Source of the DNA: Dokdonia sp. Dokd-P16
Lineage (GTDB): Bacteria; Bacteroidota; Bacteroidia; Flavobacteriales; Flavobacteriaceae
NCBI RefSeq assembly: GCF_003095655.1
Contig: NZ_CP029151.1
Coordinates: 991,001 to 1,055,000, forward strand
Length of the DNA: 64,000 nucleotides
Reading direction: 5' to 3'
In this document: piece by piece, positions 1-8,251 of the stretch
Position numbering within the stretch: the stretch's first letter is position 1
Layout of the letters: every line of letters starts with the position of its first letter
Made by a program: the position numbers and the translations under genes
The notes under the pieces: generated by a model
Databases searched by the model: none
Seen by the model: only the letters and a program-made list of their open reading frames with translations
Told to the model about the DNA's origin: nothing

Positions 1-1
1 T

Positions 2-217
2 GGTTTATCATACGATCTTCATTTTGACAAAACGCATCAAGAAGATGACAAAGTTTTTGAAGATAATGATGTAAAGCTAATCGTAGACAAGAAGAGCTTC
101 CTTTATTTAATAGGTACCACATTAGAATATAGTGGCGGACTTAATGGAAAAGGATTTGTTTTTAACAATCCAAATGCACAGCGCACCTGTGGATGCGGAG
201 AAAGCTTTTCTCTATAA
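2..217 (+). CDS. A-type Fe-S carrier (HesB/IscA/SufA family), 5' truncated
   Basis: The reading frame is open from base 2 and ends with TAA at 215-217, giving the last 71 residues of a HesB/IscA-type protein. The diagnostic C-terminal signature is present: NPNAQRTCGCGESF, with the CGC pair that binds the cluster together with an upstream cysteine. That upstream cysteine and the start codon lie outside the window. The preceding LEYSGGLNGKGFVFNNP stretch is also typical. Such proteins accept Fe-S clusters from the SufBCD scaffold and pass them to apoproteins in the cytoplasm. Position directly upstream of sufB supports a sufA role, but sufA and iscA cannot be told apart from this fragment. Confidence 0.9.
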   Translation, partial: GLSYDLHFDKTHQEDDKVFEDNDVKLIVDKKSFLYLIGTTLEYSGGLNGKGFVFNNPNAQRTCGCGESFSL

Positions 218-223
218 TAACTT

Positions 224-257
224 AATTGGTTACGCTTTCGCGAAAGCGTAACCAATT
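224..257. repeat. 34-bp perfect palindrome built on the iterated GCTTTCGCGAAAGC core
   Basis: The core at 234-247 is extended on both sides by complementary flanks (AATTGGTTAC and its complement), giving perfect dyad symmetry over 34 bases. It starts seven bases after the stop of the A-type carrier gene. As RNA it would fold into a 15-16 bp stem and might end or attenuate the upstream transcript, but the run of T after it is short. Confidence 0.85.
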
Positions 258-271
258 TAAAACATATTACA

Positions 272-303
272 GTTTTCTTGATGACACCCTAGGACAAGAA
301 AAC
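272..303 (+). promoter_or_regulatory. 9-bp inverted repeat upstream of sufB
   Basis: GTTTTCTTG at 272-280 is perfectly complementary to CAAGAAAAC at 295-303, with a 14-base spacer. It lies 66-98 bases before the sufB ATG. It could be a leader hairpin or a regulator site (suf operons are commonly controlled by iron or Fe-S status), but no known operator consensus was recognised. Confidence 0.4.
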
Positions 304-369
304 TAGCATACCACGAAAAGTCAACCTTAGGGCAGGAATACTTTTCTATCACACATTGAAAAAAGAAAC

Positions 370-1815
370 ATGGCATATACTGAAGATGATTTAAGGGAAG
401 AACTAAAAACCAAAGAATACGAATATGGTTTTTTTACAGACATTGAGTCTGAAACATTTCCTGTAGGTTTAAATGAAGACATTATACGAGCTATTTCTAA
501 GAAAAAGGATGAGCCGCAATGGATGACTGAGTGGAGACTTGAGGCATACAAGGTTTGGCTATCTATGGAAGAGCCAGACTGGGCAAACGTAAATTACGAG
601 AAGCCAGATTTTCAAGCAATCGCTTATTACTCTGCTCCCGTAGCTGTAGACCCTAATAAAACACTAGATGACGTAGATCCAGATCTACTCGCTATGTATA
701 AGAAATTAGGAATCTCTGTAGATGAGCAAAAGAAAATGAACAACGTCGCGATGGATATCGTGGTAGATTCTGTTTCTGTAGCAACTACCTTTAAAAAGAC
801 GCTTGCAGAGAAGGGAATTATTTTCATGAGTATCTCTGAGGCTATAAAAGAGCACCCAGAATTAGTACGTAAGCACTTAGGAACTATCGTTCCTGTAAAA
901 GACAATTACTATGCAGCATTAAACAGCGCAGTATTTTCTGATGGCTCTTTCTGTTATATTCCTAAAGGTGTAAAATGTCCGATGGAACTTTCTACTTACT
1001 TCCGTATTAATCAAGGAGGAACTGGACAGTTTGAAAGAACATTACTTGTAGCAGACGAAGGTAGTTATGTAAGTTACCTTGAAGGTTGTACTGCTCCTAG
1101 TCGTGATGAGAATCAACTGCATGCTGCCGTTGTAGAACTGATCGCAATGGATGATGCAGAGATTAAATATAGTACCGTACAAAACTGGTACCCTGGTAAT
1201 GCAGAAGGAAAAGGTGGGGTTTACAACTTTGTAACAAAGCGTGGTCTTTGCGAGAAGAATGCAAAAATCTCATGGACACAAGTAGAAACAGGATCTGCAG
1301 TAACATGGAAATACCCTTCTTGTATTCTTAAAGGTGATAACTCTATAGGTGAGTTTTACTCTATCGCCGTGACAAACAATCACCAGCAGGCAGACACAGG
1401 TACTAAGATGATCCACCTTGGAAAAAACACCAAGAGTACAATCATATCAAAAGGTATCTCTGCAGGAAAATCTCAGAACTCATATAGAGGTCTTGTAAAG
1501 ATTAACGCAGGAGCGACAAACGCTCGTAACTTCTCCCAGTGTGATTCATTATTAATGGGTAACGAGTGTGGAGCACACACTTTCCCATACATTGAGACTA
1601 AAAATAAAACTGCTCAAGTAGAGCACGAAGCAACTACTAGTAAGATAGGTGAAGACCAAATCTTTTACTGCAACCAGCGCGGTATTGATACAGAAAAGGC
1701 AATTGCTTTAATTGTAAACGGATTCTCAAAAGAGGTACTTAACAAACTCCCTATGGAGTTTGCTGTAGAAGCTCAAAAATTACTTGAGATTAGTCTAGAA
1801 GGATCTGTAGGATAG
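370..1815 (+). CDS. sufB: Fe-S cluster scaffold subunit SufB
   Basis: This 481-residue protein has the length and sequence of SufB, the scaffold subunit of the cytoplasmic SufBCD complex on which Fe-S clusters are assembled from SufS/SufE-derived sulfur. Recognisable blocks include [20 protein letters not shown] near the middle and the conserved C-terminal [10 protein letters not shown] block, whose cysteine (about residue 434) corresponds to the sulfur-accepting cysteine of SufB. The ATG start matches the normal SufB N-terminus. It lies 152 bases after the A-type carrier and opens a co-directional run to sufD, although two unrelated genes separate it from sufC. No truncation or motif loss is seen. 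Confidence 0.97.
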   Translation: MAYTEDDLREELKTKEYEYGFFTDIESETFPVGLNEDIIRAISKKKDEPQWMTEWRLEAYKVWLSMEEPDWANVNYEKPDFQAIAYYSAPVAVDPNKTLDDVDPDLLAMYKKLGISVDEQKKMNNVAMDIVVDSVSVATTFKKTLAEKGIIFMSISEAIKEHPELVRKHLGTIVPVKDNYYAALNSAVFSDGSFCYIPKGVKCPMELSTYFRINQGGTGQFERTLLVADEGSYVSYLEGCTAPSRDENQLHAAVVELIAMDDAEIKYSTVQNWYPGNAEGKGGVYNFVTKRGLCEKNAKISWTQVETGSAVTWKYPSCILKGDNSIGEFYSIAVTNNHQQADTGTKMIHLGKNTKSTIISKGISAGKSQNSYRGLVKINAGATNARNFSQCDSLLMGNECGAHTFPYIETKNKTAQVEHEATTSKIGEDQIFYCNQRGIDTEKAIALIVNGFSKEVLNKLPMEFAVEAQKLLEISLEGSVG

Positions 1816-1859
1816 TATTTATCAATACAATTAAACTGTAAACCAAGATTATCACAACA

Positions 1860-2747
1860 ATGAAAAATATATTATTAATTGCCGCTCTTGCCATCACTAC
1901 AATCTCTTGTGAAGAATTCAAGAAAGGATATGAAGATGGAAAGCAAAAAGCAGAAGATCGTAGAGAAACAGCTGCTATAAATAAATCACCAAAGGTAACT
2001 TTATATAAACTAGACGGTGGTACTGTAATGGCAAATAACTTAAACTTATTTGCACAAGGCGACACGTACAAAGGAGAATCAAAGGAGCTTGCAGATGCAT
2101 TTTTTGTAATCAAGCACCCTAAAGGAACTCTTTTATGGGATACCGGTTTACCTGAAATGCTAGTAGGTCAAGAACCATATACTCCAGAAGGAGGTGCTTT
2201 TACCATTACTCGCAAAGACTCTATAACAACCCAACTTAAAGGTATCGGGATGACTCCTGAGGATATCGATATGATTGCGTTTTCTCACATTCATTTTGAT
2301 CACACAGGTGCTGCAAATCATTTTGCAAAAGCTACGTGGTTAGTTCAAGAATCAGAATATGATTTTGCACATGGAGAAGATATCAAAGGAAATTCGTTTT
2401 ATGCGCCAGATAGCTTTAACAAGCTTACAAACGTAGAAAAACTGAATGGAGAGAAGGATGTTTTTGGAGATGGCACGGTGGTAATAAAATCTATGCCAGG
2501 ACACACACCAGGACACCAAGTATTGTTCTTACGTTTAAAGGATAATGGACCAACGCTATTATCTGGAGATATCTATCATTTTGAGCAAAACCGCAAGGAT
2601 GCGATTGTACCTCAGTTTAACTACGATATCCCAGCAACGGAGGAAAGTATAAAGGACTTTGAAGCTTTCGCGAAAGCGGAAAATGCAAAAGTAATTATCC
2701 AGCATGATGCAGGAAACTTTGCACAAACACCAGCGACACTTAATTAA
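1860..2747 (+). CDS. Metallo-beta-lactamase-fold hydrolase lipoprotein (lactonase-like), inside the suf operon
   Basis: This 295-residue protein begins with a lipoprotein signal (ITTISC, Cys17 as the lipidated residue), so it should be membrane-anchored outside the cytoplasm. The metallo-beta-lactamase ligands are complete: H143-x-H145-x-D147-H148 in SHIHFDHTG, H215 in PGHTPGHQ, D237 in SGDIYH and H282 in IIQHDAG. The overall pattern resembles the AHL-lactonase-like subgroup rather than true beta-lactamases; the substrate is unknown. It sits 44 bases after sufB and 3 bases before the next lipoprotein gene, interrupting the usual sufB-sufC adjacency. Residues 269-273 (AFAKA) are encoded by a copy of the iterated palindrome. 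Confidence 0.85.
   Translation: MKNILLIAALAITTISCEEFKKGYEDGKQKAEDRRETAAINKSPKVTLYKLDGGTVMANNLNLFAQGDTYKGESKELADAFFVIKHPKGTLLWDTGLPEMLVGQEPYTPEGGAFTITRKDSITTQLKGIGMTPEDIDMIAFSHIHFDHTGAANHFAKATWLVQESEYDFAHGEDIKGNSFYAPDSFNKLTNVEKLNGEKDVFGDGTVVIKSMPGHTPGHQVLFLRLKDNGPTLLSGDIYHFEQNRKDAIVPQFNYDIPATEESIKDFEAFAKAENAKVIIQHDAGNFAQTPATLN
2664..2677. repeat. Iterated palindrome copy (in MBL-fold gene)
   Basis: Exact 14-bp core, read in frame as Ala-Phe-Ala-Lys-Ala near the C-terminus of the metallo-hydrolase. Confidence 0.9.
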
Positions 2748-2750
2748 GTT

Positions 2751-3170
2751 ATGAAGAAGATTCTCTTTTTATTAATAGCAAGTCTCGTACTTGTATCATG
2801 TAATCAGAAATCTACCGAAGACTCGTCTTCTACCTCATATGAGGTTATTGAAGGTGAGTTTATATATCTAGTAGATGCTGCTATCATTAAAGGAGATTCC
2901 TTTATTTATGGTGTAGCTCTAGATGATAAGATGCACGAACTAGCAACCATAGTCAAACCACTACAACGTGATGAATATGATATGGTGCCAGTTATTATAA
3001 AGGGAATTATTAATCCTAAGCCCACTAATGAAGAAGGCTGGGATTACATAATAACCATTAAAGAAATAGTAGAAGTTAAAGCACCAACGGCTGACACTTC
3101 AATTAAATTAGAAGCAGGAGACAAACTCAAGACAGAGGGCGGTTCCATTAAAGTAGAAAGCGGTAAATAA
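2751..3170 (+). CDS. Small putative lipoprotein of unknown function
   Basis: This 139-residue protein has a clear SPII signal (LVLVSC, Cys17). I do not recognise the family. The mature part opens with a Ser/Thr-rich linker, and residues about 30-110 look like a small beta-rich domain (EVIEGEFIYLVDAAIIKG, then VPVIIKGIINPKP). The tail is charged and Lys/Glu-rich. The gene starts 3 bases after the MBL-fold gene and ends 23 bases before sufC, so the two inserted genes are very probably co-transcribed with suf. It may work with the neighbouring hydrolase at the cell envelope; that is inference from position only. Confidence 0.75.
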   Translation: MKKILFLLIASLVLVSCNQKSTEDSSSTSYEVIEGEFIYLVDAAIIKGDSFIYGVALDDKMHELATIVKPLQRDEYDMVPVIIKGIINPKPTNEEGWDYIITIKEIVEVKAPTADTSIKLEAGDKLKTEGGSIKVESGK

Positions 3171-3193
3171 TCGCACAATAAGAACGTAGAATT

Positions 3194-3946
3194 ATGTTAT
3201 CAGTTAAAGATTTACACGCACGAATTGAAGAGAAAGATATCCTTAAAGGTATTAATCTTGAGATAAAAGCTGGCGAAGTGCACGCTATCATGGGACCAAA
3301 CGGTTCTGGAAAAAGTACACTCGCTTCTGTTATAGCAGGAAAAGAAGAGTATGAAGTAAGCGGTGGAGACATCGAACTTGAAGGAGCATCTATACTAGAA
3401 ATGGATCCAGAAGAAAGAGCACACGAAGGTGTTTTCTTATCTTTTCAATATCCTGTAGAGATCCCTGGAGTTTCTGTAACTAACTTTATCAAGACTGCCA
3501 TAAACGAGACTCGCAAAGCAAAAGGCTTAGAAAATATGCCAGCTAGCGACATGCTTAAAAAGATTAAAGAGAAGGCAGAACTTCTTGAGATGGATCGTAA
3601 GTTTCTTTCTAGATCATTAAACGTAGGATTCTCCGGAGGAGAGAAGAAGCGTAATGAGATTTTCCAAATGGCAATGCTAGAGCCTAAACTTGCCATTCTT
3701 GATGAGACAGATTCTGGTCTTGACATTGACGCACTGCGCATTGTTGCAAATGGTGTAAATAAACTAAAGAGTAAAGATAACGCAGTACTAGTGATCACTC
3801 ACTACCAGCGTCTTCTAGAATACATCGTTCCTGATTTTGTACACGTTCTTATGAATGGTAAAATTGTACGTTCTGGAGGAAAAGAGCTTGCTCTTGAACT
3901 TGAAGAAAAAGGATACGACTGGTTAAAAGAAGAAGTGGGAGCGTAA
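3194..3946 (+). CDS. sufC: SUF system ATPase SufC
   Basis: The 250-residue protein is a soluble ABC-type ATPase. Walker A is GPNGSGKST at residues 34-42, the signature FSGGEKKRNE at about 146-155, Walker B LAILDE at 166-171 followed by the SufC-typical TDSGLDIDAL, and the switch His is in VITHYQR. SufC drives conformational change in SufBCD during cluster assembly in the cytoplasm. It lies between the inserted lipoprotein gene and sufD, which follows after an 81-base spacer with a strong hairpin. Length and motifs are normal. Confidence 0.97.
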   Translation: MLSVKDLHARIEEKDILKGINLEIKAGEVHAIMGPNGSGKSTLASVIAGKEEYEVSGGDIELEGASILEMDPEERAHEGVFLSFQYPVEIPGVSVTNFIKTAINETRKAKGLENMPASDMLKKIKEKAELLEMDRKFLSRSLNVGFSGGEKKRNEIFQMAMLEPKLAILDETDSGLDIDALRIVANGVNKLKSKDNAVLVITHYQRLLEYIVPDFVHVLMNGKIVRSGGKELALELEEKGYDWLKEEVGA

Positions 3947-3952
3947 TACGTT

Positions 3953-4008
3953 TAGACAACTCATAAGAGATATTCCCAATAAAAATATCCCTTATACTTG
4001 ACTGTCTA
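3953..4008 (+). promoter_or_regulatory. Intercistronic hairpin between sufC and sufD
   Basis: ATAAGAGATATT (3963-3974) pairs with AATATCCCTTAT (3984-3995) with one mismatch, and an outer TAGACA/TGTCTA pair (3953-3958 and 4003-4008) can close a larger structure. There is no T tract, so it looks more like an mRNA processing or stability element than a terminator. Confidence 0.4.
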
Positions 4009-4027
4009 GATTCATAACTTAGAAAAG

Positions 4028-5341
4028 ATGAGTTTAAAAGATAAATTAGTAAGTAATCATATCGTACTTCAAGAAAGTATTGATGCAGACTCTCCTATAT
4101 ACGACATTCGTAATGAGGCCATCAAGACTTTTGAAGCAGAAGGGTTTCCTACAAAGAAATTAGAAAACTGGAAGTACACATCTCTTAACAGCATTCTTAA
4201 GGAAGATTATAACATCTTCCCTAATAAAGAAGCTGCACTAGACTTTAAAGATGTTAAGCAGTATTTTCTTAATGATGTAGATACTTATAAAATCGTTTTT
4301 GTAGATGGGGTGTATAGCTCATTTCTTTCAGAAACTACGCATGATGGTATTGATGTATGCACCATGGGTGCAGCACTATCAAAACCAAAGTACAAGCAAG
4401 TTATAGATGTTTACTTTAATAAAATAGTAAAGGGAGAGTCTATGGATTCTCTTAATACTGCATTTGCAAAAGATGGTGCTTACATCTACATCCCAAAAGG
4501 AAAAGTAGCACAAAAGCCCATCCAGATTGTACACTTTGCTACAGGAGCAAATGATGCTATGATGTTACAACCACGTAACCTTATTGTTGCCGAAGAAAAT
4601 TCTGAAGTACAAATTATAGAGCGCCACCAGAGTCTTACAGACAAGAAAGTGCTTACTAATGTTGTAACAGAAATCTTTGCAGATAAAAGAGCGCTTGTAG
4701 ATTACTATAAGATTCAGAACGACAACCTAAGTGCTTCCCTTGTAGATACTACAGAGATAGAGCAGCACAAAGAAAGTATCGTTTCTGTACATACTTTTTC
4801 TCTAGGTGGAAATATTACTCGTAACAACCTGAATTTTTACCAAAAAGGAGAGTACATGGACTCTATCCTTAAGGGAATTACGATTATAGAAGGGAAGCAG
4901 CACGTAGATCACAACACACTAGTACACCACATTACTCCTAACTGCGAGAGCCACCAGGATTACAAAGGTATTTTTGCAGACAAATCTGTAGGAGTATTTA
5001 ATGGGAAAGTAGTTGTTGAGAAAGAAGCTCAAAAAACAAATGCTTATCAATCTAATAATAATATTTTATTAGATGACACTGCAACTATCAACTCAAAGCC
5101 TCAATTAGAGATTTTTGCAGATGACGTACGCTGTTCTCACGGCTGTACTATCGGCCAACTAGATGAGAGTGCACTTTTCTATCTACAATCTCGTGGGATT
5201 GGAGAAAAAGAAGGACGCGCGTTATTGATGTATGCCTTTGCAAACACAGTATTATCAAGTGTAAAAATTCCTCAACTAAAGGAAAGAATCACAAAACTTA
5301 TTGCTAAGAAAATCGGTGTAAACATCGGCTTCGAGCAGTAG
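4028..5341 (+). CDS. sufD: Fe-S cluster assembly protein SufD
   Basis: The 437-residue protein is SufD, paralogue and partner of SufB in the SufBC2D scaffold, and implicated in iron delivery. The C-terminal SufBD core shows the conserved block RCSHGCTIGQLDESALFYL (residues 368-386), whose His371 corresponds to the functionally important SufD histidine, followed by SRGIGEKEGRALL. The N-terminal part contains the family block KLENWKYTSL. The gene follows sufC and is closed by a terminator, so the first suf transcript probably ends here. Length and start are normal. Confidence 0.97.
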   Translation: MSLKDKLVSNHIVLQESIDADSPIYDIRNEAIKTFEAEGFPTKKLENWKYTSLNSILKEDYNIFPNKEAALDFKDVKQYFLNDVDTYKIVFVDGVYSSFLSETTHDGIDVCTMGAALSKPKYKQVIDVYFNKIVKGESMDSLNTAFAKDGAYIYIPKGKVAQKPIQIVHFATGANDAMMLQPRNLIVAEENSEVQIIERHQSLTDKKVLTNVVTEIFADKRALVDYYKIQNDNLSASLVDTTEIEQHKESIVSVHTFSLGGNITRNNLNFYQKGEYMDSILKGITIIEGKQHVDHNTLVHHITPNCESHQDYKGIFADKSVGVFNGKVVVEKEAQKTNAYQSNNNILLDDTATINSKPQLEIFADDVRCSHGCTIGQLDESALFYLQSRGIGEKEGRALLMYAFANTVLSSVKIPQLKERITKLIAKKIGVNIGFEQ

Positions 5342-5361
5342 GTAATTAGATCTATACATTT

Positions 5362-5391
5362 AAAGCCGTTACTCTCTAGTAACGGCTTTTT
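5362..5391 (+). terminator. Intrinsic terminator after sufD
   Basis: AAAGCCGTTAC and GTAACGGCTTT form an 11-bp stem around a TCTCTA loop, followed by a T run (TTTTTCATTTT). It is 21 bases past the sufD stop. Confidence 0.85.
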
Positions 5392-5440
5392 CATTTTAAA
5401 CACAATACGCGCTGGAGTAGTCTAGAAGTAGTCCAGTTTG

Positions 5441-5448
5441 TATCTTTG
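5441..5448 (+). promoter_or_regulatory. Bacteroidota -7 element upstream of sufS
   Basis: TATCTTTG matches the TAnnTTTG -7 consensus exactly and lies 18 bases before the sufS ATG, just after the sufD terminator. A TTTG -33 element at the usual spacing is not obvious. Confidence 0.65.
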
Positions 5449-5465
5449 TAACAAAGAAAAATGCT

Positions 5466-6680
5466 ATGCTAGACGTTAATAAAATACGCAAAGATTTCCC
5501 TATTCTCAAACGAGAAGTAAATGGAAATCCGCTTATTTATTTTGATAATGCCGCCACTTCACAAACACCACAAGTGGTGATAGATGCTATTGTAGACTAC
5601 TACTCAAACTATAATGCAAATATCCATCGCGGCGTACACTCACTTTCTCAAGAAGCAACAGATGCTTATGAGGAGGCTCGTATTACAATTCAAAAGCATT
5701 TTAACGCAGCAAAGCCTTACGAGATTATTCTCACTGCAGGAACCACACATGCTATTAATCTTGTGGCACATGGTTTTGCCTCCATACTCAAAGAAGGTGA
5801 AGAGATTTTAGTTTCGGCGCTAGAGCATCACAGTAATATTGTACCGTGGCAAATGCTTTGTGAGAAAACTGGAGCTATCCTTAAAGTAATACCTCAGACA
5901 GAAAGTGGTGAACTGGACATGGACGCTTTCGCGAAAGCGTTATCTCCTAATTTAAAGTTAGTTTTTGTAAACCATGTATCTAATGCCTTAGGAACGATAA
6001 ATCCTATCAAGCATATCATTGACGAAGCTCATAAAGTAGGCGCTGCCGTACTTATTGATGGCGCACAAGCTACGCCACACATCAAACCAGATGTACAAGC
6101 ACTAGACGCCGACTTCTACGTATGTTCTGCTCATAAAATTTGCGGTCCTACTGGAGTGGGAATTCTCTACGGAAAAGAAGAATGGCTTACTAAATTACCT
6201 CCTTATCAAGGTGGTGGCGAGATGATAGATCAAGTAAGTTTTGAAAAAACCACTTATGCTGGTTTACCTCACAAATTTGAAGCAGGAACGCCTAATATTT
6301 GTGGAGGAATTGCAACGGCTGCAGGTCTTGATTATATGAATGCTATAGGTTTTGATAATATCGCTAGCTATGAAGATGAGCTATTACAATACGGAACAGA
6401 GAAATTACTAGAAATAGAAGGTCTCAAAATTTATGGCACTTCTGCACACAAAACGGCCGTTATTTCATTTAATGTGGGCAATATTCATCCTTATGACATA
6501 GGGACTATACTTGATAAACTAGGTATTGCTGTACGTACAGGTCATCATTGTGCACAGCCTATTATGGAGTATTATAAAATACCAGGAACCGTGCGCGCTT
6601 CTTTTTCATTTTATAATACCAAGGAAGAAATAGACACCTTTGTAACTGGATTAAAACGAGCGGTCACCATGCTCTCGTAA
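5466..6680 (+). CDS. sufS: Cysteine desulfurase SufS
   Basis: This 404-residue PLP enzyme takes sulfur from L-cysteine and passes it as persulfide to SufE. The PLP lysine is K224 in CSAHKICGPTG, the stacking His is H121 in LEHHSNIVPW, and the active cysteine is C362 in RTGHHCAQP, the short-loop arrangement of group II (SufS-type) desulfurases. ATG at 5466 gives the usual N-terminus; an earlier ATG at 5461 is out of frame. It has its own promoter and leads a second suf transcript toward sufE. Residues 154-158 (AFAKA) derive from a full 18-bp copy of the iterated palindrome, in a helix that varies between SufS proteins. Confidence 0.97.
   Translation: MLDVNKIRKDFPILKREVNGNPLIYFDNAATSQTPQVVIDAIVDYYSNYNANIHRGVHSLSQEATDAYEEARITIQKHFNAAKPYEIILTAGTTHAINLVAHGFASILKEGEEILVSALEHHSNIVPWQMLCEKTGAILKVIPQTESGELDMDAFAKALSPNLKLVFVNHVSNALGTINPIKHIIDEAHKVGAAVLIDGAQATPHIKPDVQALDADFYVCSAHKICGPTGVGILYGKEEWLTKLPPYQGGGEMIDQVSFEKTTYAGLPHKFEAGTPNICGGIATAAGLDYMNAIGFDNIASYEDELLQYGTEKLLEIEGLKIYGTSAHKTAVISFNVGNIHPYDIGTILDKLGIAVRTGHHCAQPIMEYYKIPGTVRASFSFYNTKEEIDTFVTGLKRAVTMLS
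5923..5940. repeat. Iterated palindrome copy (in sufS), full 18-mer
   Basis: ACGCTTTCGCGAAAGCGT, read in frame as part of Asp-Ala-Phe-Ala-Lys-Ala-Leu. Confidence 0.92.
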
Positions 6681-6715
6681 TATCTAGCAGAACATCGTTT
6701 TCAGACATTGTTATA

Positions 6716-7264
6716 TTGATACAGGTAAATTCACATATCACATTATCGCCCGTCACCCTAGTTGATCAAGAGCTATTATATAATTTGATGAAAAGGGTGT
6801 ATCCATCTGCATATTCCCATTTTTGGAAAGATGAAGGCTCATGGTATCTCAATCAGATTTATAGTAAGGAAAACTTAAAACAAGAGCTTAGTGATGTAAA
6901 TAGCATGTACTACTTTGTGCATTATAATGATGATTTAGTAGGCATTTTGAAACTTATATCAGATTGTCTTTACCCTCCGCTAGCGTCTGAAAAAGGCTTT
7001 AAAATACATCGTATTTACCTAGACCCTTCTGTTCAAGGTAAAGGCGTAGGTAACGCCTTGATGGATTATGCACAAGAAGTCGCAATAGCGCAAAAACACA
7101 GTCTCATCTGGCTTGACGCTATGGATACACATATGCAAGCACAGCGCTTTTACAAGAAACTAGGATTTCAAAAGACAGAAAAACAAAGACTAGATTTCCC
7201 ATTATTACATGACGAGCATCGTCCCATGTGGTTTATGCATAAAATGCTAGGCTCGACAGAATGA
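6716..7264 (+). CDS. GNAT-family N-acetyltransferase
   Basis: This 182-residue protein has the GNAT acetyl-CoA-binding motif A (IHRIYLDPSVQGKGVGNALM, with Q/R-x-x-G-x-G/A as QGKGVGNA) and a C-terminal motif B-like segment (AQRFYKKLGFQKT). Substrate is unknown. The proposed start is TTG at 6716; the next in-frame ATG (about 6787) would delete the first strand and helix of the fold, so TTG is preferred. It lies 35 bases after sufS and 43 bases before a gene with its own promoter. It is probably a bystander in the suf operon. Confidence 0.85.
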   Translation: MIQVNSHITLSPVTLVDQELLYNLMKRVYPSAYSHFWKDEGSWYLNQIYSKENLKQELSDVNSMYYFVHYNDDLVGILKLISDCLYPPLASEKGFKIHRIYLDPSVQGKGVGNALMDYAQEVAIAQKHSLIWLDAMDTHMQAQRFYKKLGFQKTEKQRLDFPLLHDEHRPMWFMHKMLGSTE

Positions 7265-7283
7265 CAGTTAATCTTCTGGGCAC

Positions 7284-7291
7284 TATCTTTG
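7284..7291 (+). promoter_or_regulatory. Bacteroidota -7 element upstream of the META lipoprotein
   Basis: TATCTTTG matches TAnnTTTG exactly and lies 16 bases before the ATG at 7308. Confidence 0.6.
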
Positions 7292-7307
7292 CAAATACTC
7301 TTTTACT

Positions 7308-7736
7308 ATGAAACACACATATTACATAATTGCTTTAGCAATAGGCCTCTTTTTAAATAGCTGTGCTACCGAAAAAAAGGAAAGTGAACCTGATGTAAAA
7401 GCTCCTAGATTTTCTGGATACTACACACTTACGAGTATAGAGGATACTCCTATTACAAAACAAGGAATCACTTTTAATATAGAAAGTCAAAAAAGAAGAA
7501 TAACTGGTTTTTCTGGATGTAACTCCTATAATGCAGAATTTACGCTTACGAAGGATAAATTAGATATTACAGATCCGTTATCTACTAAGAAAGCATGTCC
7601 TGCAGAGGCTATGGACTTAGAGAAAAAAGTATTTAAAAATCTAATCAAGGTAAATAGATACACTCTCAAAAACGGAACACTTACTTTATATAATAAAGAT
7701 CAAGTACTTTTTAAAGCAACATCAACAGCACTATAA
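7308..7736 (+). CDS. META-domain lipoprotein (HslJ-like)
   Basis: The 142-residue protein has a lipoprotein signal (LFLNSC, Cys19) and then one META domain: a beta-strand YYTLTSIEDTPI, the hallmark GFSGCNSYNAEF (about residues 66-77) and TKKACPAEAMDLEKKVFKNL. META/HslJ proteins are periplasmic or outer-membrane lipoproteins of unclear function, some linked to stress resistance. It has its own promoter and ends 2 bases before sufE, so it is co-transcribed with sufE. Confidence 0.85.
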   Translation: MKHTYYIIALAIGLFLNSCATEKKESEPDVKAPRFSGYYTLTSIEDTPITKQGITFNIESQKRRITGFSGCNSYNAEFTLTKDKLDITDPLSTKKACPAEAMDLEKKVFKNLIKVNRYTLKNGTLTLYNKDQVLFKATSTAL

Positions 7737-7738
7737 TT

Positions 7739-8164
7739 ATGGCAAGCATAAAAGAAATACAAGATGAAATCGTTGATGAATTCAGCATGTTTGAAGACTG
7801 GATGCAACGTTACGAGTATATGATAGACTTAGGGAAATCACTTCCTATGATTGATAATCAGTTCAAAACTGATGACTATATTATAAAAGGTTGCCAGAGC
7901 AAGGTTTGGGTACACGCAGATATGACAGACGGCGAGATTGCCTTTACTGCAGATAGTGATGCGATTATTACAAAAGGAATCATAGCGATACTTATACGTG
8001 CTTTTTCTGGACAGCCGCCACAAGCAATTATAGATGCAGACACTTCGTTTATAGATGAGATAGGACTTAAAGATCACCTCTCTCCTACCCGTGCAAATGG
8101 ACTTGTGAGCATGATCAAGCAGATAAAGCTATATGCTGTAGCTTATCAAACCCAACTGAATTAG
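7739..8164 (+). CDS. sufE: Cysteine desulfuration protein SufE
   Basis: This 141-residue protein is SufE, which accepts the persulfide from SufS and hands it to SufB. The active cysteine is C52 in IIKGCQSKVW, the expected loop. The C-terminal helices (PTRANGLVSMIKQIK) match the family. It follows the META lipoprotein gene with only 2 bases between stop and start and precedes a SufT/MIP18-like gene. Length is normal. Confidence 0.95.
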   Translation: MASIKEIQDEIVDEFSMFEDWMQRYEYMIDLGKSLPMIDNQFKTDDYIIKGCQSKVWVHADMTDGEIAFTADSDAIITKGIIAILIRAFSGQPPQAIIDADTSFIDEIGLKDHLSPTRANGLVSMIKQIKLYAVAYQTQLN

Positions 8165-8251
8165 ATTACAAATTACGCTTGCGCGAAAATGTGATGCAAT
8201 TCACCATTATTAACTAAATAAAAGAGACTGCATTGCAGTACCACAACACAT

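Noticed and set aside
1860-2747. True beta-lactamase or glyoxalase II
   Set aside because: The ligand pattern is complete but surrounding blocks fit the lactonase-like group; no antibiotic or glutathione-binding segment was recognised.
5466-5480. ATG at 5461 as the sufS start
   Set aside because: It is out of frame with SufS; only ATG 5466 opens the desulfurase frame.
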